In this document: positions 1 through 8,365 of the stretch, piece by piece
How positions within the stretch are numbered: the stretch's first letter is position 1
Layout: every line of letters starts with the position of its first letter
Assembly (NCBI GenBank): GCA_963831705.1
Contig: CAWHRE010000010.1
Coordinates: forward strand, 992,001-1,056,000
DNA length: 64,000 bases
Source of the DNA: DASQPR01 sp963831705
GTDB lineage: Bacteria > Actinomycetota > Actinomycetes > Mycobacteriales > Micromonosporaceae
Direction: 5' to 3'
Notes under the pieces: model-generated
The model's database searches: none
Seen by the model: the letters and a program-made list of their open reading frames with translations, nothing else
Told to the model about the DNA's origin: nothing
Translations under genes and position numbers: made by a program

Positions 1-276
1 CTGGTCTTCGATCGACATGTTCCGGTGCAGAACGCCGATGCCGCCCAGCCGGGCCATCGCGATCGCCATCCGGGATTCGGTGACCGTGTCCATCGCACTG
101 GAGACGATCGGCATGGCCAGCTCGATGTTCTTGGTGAGCCGGGAGCCGGTTTTTGCCTCGGCCGGATCGAGATCACACTCGGTCGGCACGAGCAGCACGT
201 CATCGAAGGTCAGCCCGATCGGCAGACCATGTTCGGAGACATAGCCAATTGCGGGTGAATTGTCGGATTGGCTCAT
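1..276 (-). CDS. guaB: IMP dehydrogenase, N-terminal fragment (runs off the window)
   Basis: IMP dehydrogenase catalyses the NAD-dependent oxidation of IMP to XMP, the first committed step of GMP synthesis. Only the first 92 codons are present, starting at ATG 276 and running off the left edge. The family hallmarks TFDDVLLVP (residues 23-31), a PIVSSAMDTVTE segment and GGIGVLHRN are all visible. The CBS domains and catalytic cysteine lie outside the window. Its position beside a DUF5319 gene and upstream of whiB/groEL matches guaB2 of mycobacteria. The assignment is secure; only completeness is unknown. Confidence 0.96.
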   Translation of the reverse strand, partial: MSQSDNSPAIGYVSEHGLPIGLTFDDVLLVPTECDLDPAEAKTGSRLTKNIELAMPIVSSAMDTVTESRMAIAMARLGGIGVLHRNMSIEDQ

Positions 277-466
277 GGGCGAAAGATCCACTGTGCTATC
301 CCCTCGGCTGCGGTGCACCCATCGTACCCAGTCACTGTGGGCGAGCCGCTGTGCCCTCGGTCGCACCCCGGGTGCGCACTGGCTCGCAGTTCTTGTTCGC
401 GCTCGGCCGGACCCGGTCGCCGCGGCACGTTCTCCATGACGAAGCGCTAGGTACTACGGTGGAGGT

Positions 467-868
467 GTGCAAGACGAGCCCATGGACCCGTTCGCGGGTG
501 ACCCGACCGATCCGAGCGCGGAGCTCGCGAGCCTCGATGATCTCGACGGTGGCAACACCGACGACAGCGAGATGCTGAGCGATCCTGAGCGTGAGGATGT
601 TCTCGAGGATCTTGCCGATCTCGAGATCTATCAGGCGCTATTGGCGCCGATCGGCGTACGCGGCCTCGTCATCGACTGCGAAGACTGCCACGAGCCGCAC
701 TACTTCGACTGGGATCTGCTCGCGAGCAACCTGCGGCACCTGCTCGATTCCGGCCGCCCGAGGGTGCACGAACCGGCCTACGACCCGGACCCGGAACATT
801 ACGTGAGCTGGGAGTACGCCAGAGGTTACACAGACGGCGTGCACGACACCCTAAGCGAGCAGGAGTAG
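467..868 (+). CDS. DUF5319 family protein
   Basis: This 133-residue acidic protein has the conserved DUF5319 block (an IDCEDC-HEPHYFDWDLL segment near residues 68-83), typical of the small actinobacterial gene next to guaB (compare Rv3412). Its function is not known. The CxxC pair (ECDC-like DCEDC) could bind metal, but that is inference. GTG 467 is chosen because VQDEPMDPF fits family N termini. A TACGGT hexamer at 455-460 ends six bases before it, so the mRNA may be leaderless. ATG 482 is the alternative. The stop codon sits inside a small hairpin (862-877). Confidence 0.85.
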   Translation: MQDEPMDPFAGDPTDPSAELASLDDLDGGNTDDSEMLSDPEREDVLEDLADLEIYQALLAPIGVRGLVIDCEDCHEPHYFDWDLLASNLRHLLDSGRPRVHEPAYDPDPEHYVSWEYARGYTDGVHDTLSEQE

Positions 869-877
869 CTGTACTCC
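862..877. terminator. Small hairpin overlapping the DUF5319 stop codon
   Basis: GGAGTA-gctg-TACTCC forms a 6-bp stem across the TAG stop. It lies between two convergent genes and may be a weak terminator. There is no T tract. Confidence 0.35.
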
Positions 878-914
878 GGTCGGCGCGCCCACTGCCGCGC
901 CGCTGACGGAGCGC
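878..914. repeat. Partial copy of the GC-rich 118-bp repeat
   Basis: These 37 bases match the last 37 bases of each tandem unit at 27683-27719 and 27803-27839 with one mismatch (C for G). The element fills the gap between the convergent DUF5319 and LuxR-type genes and ends next to the regulator's stop codon, just as the tandem copies end at the ABC-F stop codon. Confidence 0.8.
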
Positions 915-919
915 CCGCG

Positions 920-1834
920 TTAGCCGACTAGGCCGAGGCGGAATCCGGAAGCTACCGCGTGGGCGCGGTCTCGGGCTCCGAGCTTGCGGAAAAGCCGTCG
1001 TGCGTGGGTCTTGACGGTGTCCTCTGAGACGTACAGTTCGCGGCCGATCTCGGCGTTGCTCTTGCCGTCCGACATACCGCGCAACACCTGAAGTTCGCGC
1101 TCGGTCAAGGCCGGCGTACGGAGTCCGGTCGGTCGTGGGAAGTCCATCCGCTGCTGCGGTACGAGCGCCGCCGGCGGCCCACCGCGCAGGTCGGCATCCG
1201 CGGCGGCCCGCATCACCGGGTGCTCGATCGGTTCCGGACCGGCCGGGCGCGTTGACGCGAAGCCCGGGCCGCCATTGCGGGTGTCGAGCGCCGACGTACG
1301 CTCGGCGGCACCGTTGATCTTGCCGACCGTGAGCGATCGGGCGGATGCCCGCTGGATCTCGGCGGCGATCGCCACGTCGGCGGAGGCACGCCGGCTCCCG
1401 TTCGCTCGCGTGCCGACCGCATCGGCTGAAGCGACCGCGCCGACGACCGCGCCGACCTCCACCGAATCGGTCAGACCGAGCAGCAGGACGGTCTTCGTGA
1501 CAGCGGTGACGAGATCGGTGTCGCCACCACGGATGACGCCTCTGGCGCCCGCGGCGATCAGAGCGCTCGCCACCGACGGCTCGGGCAGCCCATACATCAC
1601 AAGGGTGGAGCGAGGCGAATATGCCATCGCCCGGCGCACAAAGCCGACCGGGTCCGGACGCGTGAGCGGTCCGTCCACGAAGACGAGATCGGCACCCCGC
1701 TCCGCGAGCCGGGCGATCGCTTCGACCGCTGTAGTCGCGGTTCGCACCGACGCACTCACTCCCAGGCGGTCAGCACAGACCGCAATGGCACGAGCTGCAT
1801 CAGGCGTCCGTACGCACGCGAGGACCGTCAGCAC
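920..1834 (-). CDS. LuxR-type DNA-binding regulator with atypical receiver domain
   Basis: Predicted transcription factor of 304 residues. The C-terminal 62 residues (243-304) are a textbook LuxR/FixJ helix-turn-helix (LTERELQVLRGMSDG ... VSEDTVKTHARRLFRKLG). The N-terminal part resembles a receiver fold (LVFVDGPL at the phospho-acceptor position), but the usual acidic pair is absent (LACVRTPD instead of a DD motif), so classical phosphorylation is doubtful. A long Ala/Arg-rich linker joins the two. GTG 1834 is chosen because GGAGG lies just upstream; an earlier in-frame start at 1954 would eat into the whiB promoter region. It faces whiB head to head, like the bldM/whiD neighbourhood of Streptomyces; orthology to bldM is inference. 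Confidence 0.8.
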   Translation of the reverse strand: MLTVLACVRTPDAARAIAVCADRLGVSASVRTATTAVEAIARLAERGADLVFVDGPLTRPDPVGFVRRAMAYSPRSTLVMYGLPEPSVASALIAAGARGVIRGGDTDLVTAVTKTVLLLGLTDSVEVGAVVGAVASADAVGTRANGSRRASADVAIAAEIQRASARSLTVGKINGAAERTSALDTRNGGPGFASTRPAGPEPIEHPVMRAAADADLRGGPPAALVPQQRMDFPRPTGLRTPALTERELQVLRGMSDGKSNAEIGRELYVSEDTVKTHARRLFRKLGARDRAHAVASGFRLGLVG

Positions 1835-2054
1835 CGCTCCTCCTTCGCCTCGGCGACCCGCCAGCGGAGGGCTGGCGAGTGTTCCTAGGCGAGCAGACCA
1901 CGAAAGTGGCCCTTCCAGGAGCACTTTCTGGGGATGTGGCGTTAAAAAACGCACACCGCGTGCGAGTCATTGCGCTCGACATGAAGCTGCATAGACGCCG
2001 GGGCAAAAGGGTATGTGTCCACGAGAAGACCACCACAACCCGAAAGGTTTTGCA

Positions 2055-2447
2055 ATGAGCAACGTAGCGAGGCTGCCGGGCCCCCTTGCTGATGTGTGGG
2101 ACTGGCAGATGGCGGGCCTCTGCCGTGGTCGGGACAGTACCCAGTTCTTTCATCCGGACGGCGAGCGCGGCTCGGCCCGGTCGCGGCGCGAGTCGGCGGC
2201 CAAGGCGCTCTGCCAGTCCTGTCCGGTTCGGGCAGAATGCGCGGCGCAGTCGCTGGCGAGTCGGGAGCCGTACGGCGTCTGGGGCGGCTTCACCGAGGCC
2301 GAGCGGCTGCGGCTCCTCGCGATCGGATGGCAGGACGCCTCGCACCGGTACCGGCGGCGCGTCGATGTCGGCAAGCTCGAAGCGAAACTGCGCGTCGACA
2401 TCGCCACCACGTTCGACCGTGCCGAACCGGCGATGAGCAGCGCCTGA
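2055..2447 (+). CDS. WhiB-family iron-sulfur transcriptional regulator
   Basis: A 130-residue Wbl protein. The four cluster-ligating cysteines are C23, C53, C56 and C62 (the last three in CQSCPVRAEC), followed by the G[V/I]WGG turn at 74-78 and a basic C terminus for DNA or sigma-factor contact. Wbl proteins bind a 4Fe-4S cluster and usually act with the primary sigma factor. ATG 2055 has GAAAGG 7 bases upstream. Its position between guaB/DUF5319 and groEL1 matches whiB3 of M. tuberculosis and whiD of Streptomyces, so it is probably that subgroup (inference). Confidence 0.93.
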   Translation: MSNVARLPGPLADVWDWQMAGLCRGRDSTQFFHPDGERGSARSRRESAAKALCQSCPVRAECAAQSLASREPYGVWGGFTEAERLRLLAIGWQDASHRYRRRVDVGKLEAKLRVDIATTFDRAEPAMSSA

Positions 2448-2450
2448 CGG

Positions 2451-3980
2451 TCAGCTCACCGATACGTGGATCTGGTGGTAGCCGCTTGCCCCGTTCGGCG
2501 CCACGTCGGCGACGTCGGACGTCTGCGTGGCACCGCTGTTGTCGGTCGCGCGTACCTGCAGCTGATGGTTGCCGGGCGTGGCCGTCCACTCGACCTTCCA
2601 CTGCCGCCAGGTGTCCGTCGACGGCACCGCGTCCAGCGATGCGACCATCCACGGTCCGTCGTCGACCTGGACCTCGACCTTGCTGATGCCCCGATGCTGC
2701 GCCCACGCCACACCGGCCACGACGATCGTGCCGGCCTTCTTGTTCGAACCGTCGGATGGGGTGTCGATCCGTGACTCGGTCTTGATCGGGCCCATCGCCG
2801 ACCAACCGCGCGGCACCCAGTACGCGTCGAACGCGGAGAACGTGGTGACTTCGAGCTCGGTAATCCACTTGGTGGCCGAGACGTAGCCGTACAGGCCGGG
2901 GACGACGACGCGCACCGGGAAGCCGTGTTCGATCGGCAGCGGCTGCCCGTTCATGCCGATCGCCAGCATCGCGTCGCGGCCGTCCATCAGTACGGCGGTC
3001 GGCGATCCCGCCGTGAACCCGTCCACGGAACGGCCGACCACCTGATCCGCACCGGGCATCGGTCCGGCCTCTTCGAGCAGGTCTTTGAGTGGCGTACCGA
3101 GGAACAGCGAGTTTCCGATCAGGTTGCCGCCGACTTCGTTGGAGACGCAGCAGAGCGTGATGTACCGCTCGATCATCGGCCGTTTCAGCAGCTCCGCGTA
3201 CGTCAGCGTGATCTCCTTCGCCACCTGACCGTGGATCCGCAACTTCCAGGTATTCGGGTCCACCTCGGGTACCACCAGCGCGGTGTCGATCCGGTAGAAA
3301 TCGCTATTCGGCGTTACGAACGATGTCTGCCCGGACACCGCAGCGTCCGGCGGCAGGGTCGGCGGAACGGCGGAGCCCGACGGTGTCGGCAACGTGACCT
3401 GCGCCCGGGCCTGGTTTACGCTCTTGCGTTCGCCCAGTTGCCGTCCGATCAACTCGGCCACGAATGCTCCACCGAGCGCGACCAACGATCCGATCAGGAC
3501 CGCACGGCGACCTTCGCGGGTTTCCAGATCCGGTCGAGGCGGTCGCCAGCCGTGCAGCAACGCGGTCATGGCGACGGCACCCGCCGCGGCGCCGATTACG
3601 GACGGGAAGACGGATCCGAATCCCAGATCCGGGCGTGACCACGCCGACGCGGCACCGATCAGTCCGAACAGCGCGATGCCGGCGTACCCGTACCGGATGT
3701 TCCGGATCGCCAGTACACCGATCATCGCGGCGAACGCGGCCAGGATGATGAACGTTCCGGTCAGCAATGCGGTCTTGTCGTCGGTGCCGAACGTCTTCGT
3801 GGCGAACTCTTTCAACCAGCGTGGCATCGAGTCGATGACCACGCCACCGACCGCGATCACCGGGGCGCTCTGCGGGCCGGTGATCGCCGCGATCAGCTCG
3901 GCGATCCCCAGTGCGACGCCTGCGGAGGCGATGCCGACCAACGAGCCGGTAACTTTTTGTTGCCTGGTCAACGTTGCCAC
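2451..3980 (-). CDS. Membrane-anchored molybdopterin-dependent oxidoreductase (sulfite oxidase family)
   Basis: A 509-residue protein with about four to five hydrophobic segments in the first 180 residues, then an extracytoplasmic sulfite-oxidase-type molybdopterin domain (about 220-400). The motif YITLCCVSNEVGGNLIGN contains the likely molybdenum-ligating cysteine, C278. A C-terminal Ig-like Mo-co dimerisation domain follows (about 415-509, with VEVQVDDGPW and WTATPGNHQLQVRATD). The substrate is unknown: the family includes sulfite oxidases and peptide-methionine-sulfoxide reductases. GTG 3980 is the start. It is separated from groEL1 by a strong terminator, so it is probably its own unit. 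Confidence 0.88.
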   Translation of the reverse strand: MATLTRQQKVTGSLVGIASAGVALGIAELIAAITGPQSAPVIAVGGVVIDSMPRWLKEFATKTFGTDDKTALLTGTFIILAAFAAMIGVLAIRNIRYGYAGIALFGLIGAASAWSRPDLGFGSVFPSVIGAAAGAVAMTALLHGWRPPRPDLETREGRRAVLIGSLVALGGAFVAELIGRQLGERKSVNQARAQVTLPTPSGSAVPPTLPPDAAVSGQTSFVTPNSDFYRIDTALVVPEVDPNTWKLRIHGQVAKEITLTYAELLKRPMIERYITLCCVSNEVGGNLIGNSLFLGTPLKDLLEEAGPMPGADQVVGRSVDGFTAGSPTAVLMDGRDAMLAIGMNGQPLPIEHGFPVRVVVPGLYGYVSATKWITELEVTTFSAFDAYWVPRGWSAMGPIKTESRIDTPSDGSNKKAGTIVVAGVAWAQHRGISKVEVQVDDGPWMVASLDAVPSTDTWRQWKVEWTATPGNHQLQVRATDNSGATQTSDVADVAPNGASGYHQIHVSVS

Positions 3981-4039
3981 AGCGACAAGTGTGGTCCCTG
4001 AGCCTGTGATTACAAGCCACGTAATTGATCTATAACAAA

Positions 4040-4073
4040 GTCAGGGGTACGACCGGCTGGTCGTACCCCTGAC
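4040..4073 (-). terminator. Strong hairpin downstream of groEL1
   Basis: A perfect 15-bp inverted repeat (GTCAGGGGTACGACC, loop GGCT, then its complement), followed in the minus direction by TTTGTT. It sits 11 bp beyond the groEL1 stop and probably terminates the groES-groEL1 transcript. Confidence 0.85.
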
Positions 4074-4084
4074 TTCTGTGATCT

Positions 4085-5732
4085 TTAGAAGCCCGGACCG
4101 TGCTGGTGGCCGTGGCCACCGTGGCTGTGTCCGTGCCCACCGGCTGCGGGAGCCGGCTCGGCCGGCTTCTCCGTGACGATGCTCTCCGTGGTCAGGAGCA
4201 GTCCGGCGATCGACGCGGCATTGGAGACCGCGTACCGGGTTACCTTGACCGGGTCGACGATGCCGGCCTTGACCAGGTCGACGTACTCGTCGGTGGCGGC
4301 GTTCAGGCCTTCGCCCCACGGCAGTTCGCGCACCTTCTCGACGACGACGTTGCCGTCGTGGCCGGCGTTCTGCGCGATCCACTTAAGCGGCGAGCTGAGC
4401 GCGGTCCGAACGATGCCGACGCCCGTCGCTTCGTCACCGGTCAGGCCCAGGTTGTCGCTCAGGACACTGGCGATCTGTACGAGCGCCGCGCCACCGCCGG
4501 GGACGATGCCCTCCTCGACGGCCGCCTTGGTCGCCGCAATGGCGTCCTCGATGCGGTGCTTCTTCTCCTTGAGCTCGACCTCGGTCGCGGCACCGACCTT
4601 GATCACGGCGATGCCACCGGACAGCTTCGCGAGACGCTCGTTGAGCTTCTCCTTGTCCCAGTCCGAGTCGGAGGCCTCGACCTCTTTCTTGATCTGCTCG
4701 ATCCGGCCGTCGACGTCGGCCTTGTTGCCGCCGCCGTCGATGATGACCGTGTCTTCCTTCGTCACGACGACGCGGCGAGCCGTGCCGAGCATGTCGAGGG
4801 TGACCGAGTCCAGCTTGTAGCCGAGCTCCGCGTTGACCAGCTCGGCGCCGGTCAGGATCGCGATGTCCTGGAGCTGCGCCTTGCGGCGGTCACCGAACGC
4901 CGGAGCCTTGACCGCGACGACCTTGATGGTCTTGCGGATCGCGTTCACCGCGAGCGTCGCCAGCGCCTGGCCGTCGACGTCCTCGGCGATGATGAACAGC
5001 GGCTTGTTTGCCCCGAGCACCTTCTCGAGAACCGGCAGCAGGTCTTCGATCGCGCTGATCTTCTGCGTCGTGACCAGCACGTACGGCGTCTTCGAGCACG
5101 GCTTCGCCGGCTTCGGCGTCGGTCATGAAGTGCGGTGACACGAAGCCCTTGTCGAACTGCATACCCTCGGTGATCTCCAGTTCGGTGACCATCGTGGAAC
5201 CGTCTTCGACGGTGATGACGCCCTCGCGCCCGACCTTGCCCATCGCCTCGGCGATCAGCGCGCCGACCGTGGCGTCCTGCGCCGAGATCGTCGCGACGTG
5301 CGCGATCTCGCTCGGGCCGGCCACCTCGATGGCCTTGCCGAGCAAGGCCTCGTTGATCGCCTTGACGGCCGCGTCCATGCCGCGCTTGAGGCCGGTCGGG
5401 TTCGCACCCGCGGCCACGTTGCGCAGACCGACCCGGACCATCGCCTGAGCGAGAACCGTGGCGGTCGTGGTGCCGTCGCCGGCCACGTCGTTGGTCTTCG
5501 TGGCAACTTCCTTGACCAGCTGCGCGCCCAGGTTCTGCTGCGCATCGTCGAGGTCGATTTCCTTGGCGATCGTGACGCCGTCGTTCGTGATCGTCGGTAC
5601 GCCGAACTTGCGGCCGATGACCACATTGCGGCCCTTGGGGCCGAGTGTCACCTTCACAGCGTCGGCCAGCGCGTTGACGCCGTGCTCAAGCTGATGGCGC
5701 GCGTCGTCGGAGAAGCTAATGGTCTTCGCCAT
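4085..5732 (-). pseudogene. groEL1: Chaperonin GroEL1, interrupted by a one-base frameshift
   Basis: The 60-kDa chaperonin starts at ATG 5732 (MAKTISFSDDAR). The N-terminal 215 or so residues, including VKVTLGPKGRNVV and the ATP-site GDGTTTATVLA, read in one frame to ...GEAVLEDA near 5088. The rest (YVLVTTQKISAIEDLLPVLEK to the C terminus) reads in the next frame from about 5083 to 4085. The total is 549 codons plus one base, so removing one base near 5084 restores a full-length protein. The tail is histidine-rich (GGHGHSHGGHGHQHGPGF), as in actinobacterial GroEL1, rather than the GGM-rich tail of GroEL2. It follows groES by 82 bp in a CIRCE-controlled operon. The frameshift could be real, since a second groEL is usual, or a sequencing error. 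Confidence 0.9.
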
Positions 5733-5814
5733 AGGTCAGTCCCTTCTTGCGTAAAGCAGTGTGGCCCGGTCGACCCCGGCAGATGCCGAGGCCAACCGGG
5801 CCACGCTGGCTAGA

Positions 5815-6123
5815 TCACTTCTCGATGACGGCGAGCACGTCGCGGGCGGAAAGCACCAAGTACTCTTCGCCGGCGTACTTGACCTCGGTGCCACCGTACT
5901 TCGAGTACAGAACGGTGTCGCCGACCTTCACGTCAACCGGAATGCGGTTGCCCTTGTCGTCGAAACGACCGGCGCCCACAGCGAGGACGGTGCCCTCCTG
6001 CGGCTTCTCCTTGGCAGTATCTGGAATCACAAGGCCCGACGCCGTCGTGGTCTCGGCCTCGTTGGCCTGGACGACGATGCGGTCTTCGAGCGGCTTGATC
6101 GCAACCTTTGTCGCGGTAGTCAC
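5815..6123 (-). CDS. groES: Co-chaperonin GroES
   Basis: The 10-kDa co-chaperonin caps GroEL during ATP-driven folding. It has 102 residues from GTG 6123, beginning (M)TTATKVAIKPLEDRIVV, with the mobile loop near EAETTTASGLVIPDTAKEK and the family C terminus GEEYLVLSARDVLAVIEK. GTG 6123 is preferred over ATG 6129 because AGGAGG lies 8 bases upstream of the GTG but only 2 bases from the ATG. It is the first gene of the groES-groEL1 operon, downstream of a promoter flanked by two CIRCE operators. Confidence 0.96.
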   Translation of the reverse strand: MTTATKVAIKPLEDRIVVQANEAETTTASGLVIPDTAKEKPQEGTVLAVGAGRFDDKGNRIPVDVKVGDTVLYSKYGGTEVKYAGEEYLVLSARDVLAVIEK

Positions 6124-6279
6124 GGGCATACCCTCCTGGGGCACTTGAATTCGTCTGCCTCATGCCGCTGCGCCTCCAGGCCACAAAAGTGACCCAGCCA
6201 GCAGCGGCGACCTGGCGTTCCGTCGTCGCGGGTGCCGGAAACGCCGGGCGTAACTCCGAGAGCCGGGTGGCCCGCGAAG

Positions 6280-6306
6280 CTGGCACCCTCAGCCCGAGAG
6301 TGCTAA
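6280..6306 (-). promoter_or_regulatory. CIRCE operator, promoter-proximal copy (HrcA site)
   Basis: CTGGCACCC-N9-GAGTGCTAA matches the CIRCE consensus TTAGCACTC-N9-GAGTGCTAA: one half-site is perfect, the other keeps 5 of 9 positions. It covers the expected transcription start of groES, downstream of the -10 box. Confidence 0.8.
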
Positions 6307-6311
6307 CGCCG

Positions 6312-6340
6312 ACGTTAGTCCCCGGTTAGCACTCCGTCAA
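6312..6340 (-). promoter_or_regulatory. Housekeeping-type promoter of groES-groEL1
   Basis: Reading the minus strand, TTGACG (6340-6335) and TAACGT (6317-6312) are separated by exactly 17 bases, a good sigma-70-type promoter with a TANNNT -10 box. The -35 box lies inside the upstream CIRCE element and the start point falls in the downstream one. Confidence 0.8.
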
Positions 6341-6352
6341 GCAGAGTGCCAG
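6326..6352 (-). promoter_or_regulatory. CIRCE operator, distal copy (HrcA site)
   Basis: TTAGCACTC-N9-GAGTGCCAG has one perfect half-site and one with 7 of 9 matches. The nine-base spacer contains the groES -35 hexamer, so HrcA bound here would directly block RNA polymerase. Confidence 0.9.
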
Positions 6353-6466
6353 CGAGGCGCGTCGTACGTCACTCTTTCGACGAACGTCGGTTCGCTCGCC
6401 AAGATCGCACGTTGTGGGAATTGTGGCGGCTCAGTGTCGTGATCATGGCCGAATAGCATCCATCGG

Positions 6467-7711
6467 ATGCCACGTGTCCAGATCATCACCGGCGCACGGC
6501 AGGATGTCAGCGTGGACCTCGAGTTGCTGGCGTCACTGCGTACGCCCCAGGGGGTGAGCGCCCTGGCCGCCGCAGATGCGCTCGCTCACCGTGACGCGCT
6601 CGCCGCCGCTTCCGCCCTGCGCGCAAGCGACATCGAACCCGCGCTCGCCTCTGCCGCCTTGACCCAGGCGGACCTGCGACGCCGGGCGATGGCCAAATTC
6701 GGCGCCGATGCGGCTCGGATGTTCTTCACACGGGCCGGGCTCGAGCAGGCCACTCGAAGCGAGGTAGCGAACCGGCGAGCGGCACGGCTGGTCGAAGCCG
6801 GTGTCAAACACGTGCATGACCTCGGGTGCGGCATCGGCGCGGACACTATCGCGGCGGCTCAAGCCGGCATCCGCGTGACCGCTATCGACGCGGATCCGTT
6901 GACCGCTGCCGTTGCCGCCGCGAACGTCGCCGCGCTGGGCTTGGACGATGTGGTGACGGTCTCGGCTCGTCGGGCCGAGGATGTCGACCTGTCCGATGTG
7001 CGCGCAGCGTTCTGCGATCCGGCCCGGCGGAAGGGTGCGAGCCGCCTCTTCGATCCGGCCGCGTTCTCGCCGCCGTGGACGTTCGTGACGGCGCTCGCCG
7101 ACGCCGTCCCGCAGACCGTGCTGAAGCTCGCGCCCGGCATCGATCACGCCTTGATTCCGGTCGACGCCGAGGCCGAGTGGGTGTCGGTCGACGGCGACGT
7201 GGTCGAGGCCGCGTTCTGGTGCGGGCCGCTCGCGCGCGTCCCGCGCCGAGCATCCCTGCTGCGCGGCGATCAGTGGCTGGAGCTGTCCGGCGACGGTGCA
7301 AGCGAAGCGCCGGTGGGCACGGTCCGCCGATACGTCTACGACCCGGACGGAGCCGTGGTACGCGCGCACTTGATATCGACGCTCGCGTCCTCACTCGACG
7401 GAGTTCTCGGCGATCCGACGATCGCGTATATCTACAGCGATAGCGCAGTTCCGATGCCGTTCGGTCGCGGGTACGAGATCGACGACGTCATGCCGTTCTC
7501 GTTGAAGCGCCTGCGATCCACCCTGCGCGATCGAGGCATCGGCCGCTTGACCATCAAGAAGCGCGGCTCTGCGCTGGAGCCCGAGCAGCTGCGTAAGGAC
7601 CTGCGACTCGCGGGACCAAACGAGCTGACCATCATCCTGACGCGGGTGGCAAGTGCGCCAACGGTGCTGCTCTGCCAGCCGCTCCCGCTCGCCCACCAAC
7701 CCAACCCCTAG
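6467..7711 (+). CDS. Class I SAM-dependent methyltransferase with THUMP-like C terminus
   Basis: A 414-residue protein. A Rossmann SAM-binding motif, VHDLGCGIGADT (about 117-127), is followed by an acidic strand-2 end (AIDAD) and a motif-IV equivalent, FCDPARR (182-188). The C-terminal 80-90 residues (GYEIDDVMPFSLKRLRSTLRDRGIGRLTIKKRGSALEPE-like region) match the THUMP-like domain found with such enzymes, suggesting an RNA substrate. The exact target is unknown. ATG 6467 has no clear ribosome-binding site; GTG 6512 is an alternative start. The stop codon abuts a palindromic repeat. Confidence 0.8.
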   Translation: MPRVQIITGARQDVSVDLELLASLRTPQGVSALAAADALAHRDALAAASALRASDIEPALASAALTQADLRRRAMAKFGADAARMFFTRAGLEQATRSEVANRRAARLVEAGVKHVHDLGCGIGADTIAAAQAGIRVTAIDADPLTAAVAAANVAALGLDDVVTVSARRAEDVDLSDVRAAFCDPARRKGASRLFDPAAFSPPWTFVTALADAVPQTVLKLAPGIDHALIPVDAEAEWVSVDGDVVEAAFWCGPLARVPRRASLLRGDQWLELSGDGASEAPVGTVRRYVYDPDGAVVRAHLISTLASSLDGVLGDPTIAYIYSDSAVPMPFGRGYEIDDVMPFSLKRLRSTLRDRGIGRLTIKKRGSALEPEQLRKDLRLAGPNELTIILTRVASAPTVLLCQPLPLAHQPNP

Positions 7712-7773
7712 TTGATCCTGGAGTTAGTTAGCGCTTCGGCGGCGTGTCGTGCTCATAACCTCAGGATCAACTT
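7710..7773. repeat. Intergenic palindromic repeat, copy 1
   Basis: The arms are AGTTGATCCTGGAGTTA and TAACCTCAGGATCAACTT (two mismatches between arms), enclosing a conserved core, GTTAGCGCTTCGGCGG. It starts within the TAG stop codon of the methyltransferase gene and fills the gap to ybaK. It shares its arms and core with copies at 21716 and 29623. Confidence 0.85.
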
Positions 7774-7791
7774 GTCGCTTACCCTGGAACC

Positions 7792-8271
7792 GTGGCAGGA
7801 CAAGGCACCCCGGCGACCGCGTTGCTCGCCAAGCAGAAGATCAACTTCAAGATCCACGAGTACGCGCACGACGCCCGTAAGCAAGGTTTCGGCACCGAGG
7901 CGGCGAACGCGCTCGGCATCTCGCCGGCCCAATGCTTCAAGACTCTCGTCGCGGACGTGGACGGCGTACTGACCGTCGGGGTCGTCTCGGTGGACGGGTC
8001 GCTCGACTTGAAGGCGTTGGCCGCGGCCGTCGGTGGCAAGCGTGCCGCAATGGCCGATCCGGCGCTTGCCGAGCGCACGACCGGCTATGTCCGTGGCGGC
8101 ATCAGCCCGCTCGGTCAGCGAAAGCGGTTGCGAACCGTAATCGACGCGAGCGCGGCCGAGTTCGCGACGATCTTCTTCTCGGCTGGGCGGCGAGGGCTCG
8201 AACTCGAGCTGGCACCGCAGGACCTCGCTGCCTTGACCGAGGCGGTTTTCGCGCCGATCCGCGCCGACTAA
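7792..8271 (+). CDS. ybaK: YbaK-type aminoacyl-tRNA deacylase (Cys-tRNA(Pro)/Cys-tRNA(Cys) deacylase)
   Basis: This 159-residue editing-domain protein removes mischarged amino acids from tRNA. The layout fits YbaK/EbsC: MAGQGTPATALLAKQKINFKIHEYAHD at the start, a GISPAQCFKTLVADVDG segment containing the conserved lysine, and GYVRGGISPLGQRKRLRTVID near the end. It starts at GTG 7792, directly after palindromic repeat copy 1, and is followed by copy 2. It is not obviously co-transcribed with its convergent ABC transporter neighbour. Confidence 0.88.
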   Translation: MAGQGTPATALLAKQKINFKIHEYAHDARKQGFGTEAANALGISPAQCFKTLVADVDGVLTVGVVSVDGSLDLKALAAAVGGKRAAMADPALAERTTGYVRGGISPLGQRKRLRTVIDASAAEFATIFFSAGRRGLELELAPQDLAALTEAVFAPIRAD

Positions 8272-8274
8272 GCG

Positions 8275-8365
8275 AAGTTGATCCTGGAACTACTAGGCGA
8301 CACGCCGCCGCTCTGCAGCATTTGCTGTGGTCGCAGCACGTGTCAACTAACCGCAGGATCAACTT
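8275..8365. repeat. Intergenic palindromic repeat, copy 2 (enlarged core)
   Basis: AAGTTGATCCTGGAACTA at the left and TAACCGCAGGATCAACTT at the right enclose a longer, diverged core that still holds a GACACGCCGCC segment resembling the other copies. The right arm runs into the coding end of the convergent ABC transporter gene and encodes its last residues. Confidence 0.75.

Noticed and set aside
1835..1954. N-terminal extension of the LuxR-type regulator to ATG 1954
   Set aside because: GTG 1834 has a strong GGAGG upstream, and the extension would intrude on the whiB promoter region.
5081..5090. Programmed frameshift in groEL1
   Set aside because: There is no slippery heptamer or downstream pseudoknot that I can see. 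A simple insertion is the simpler reading.
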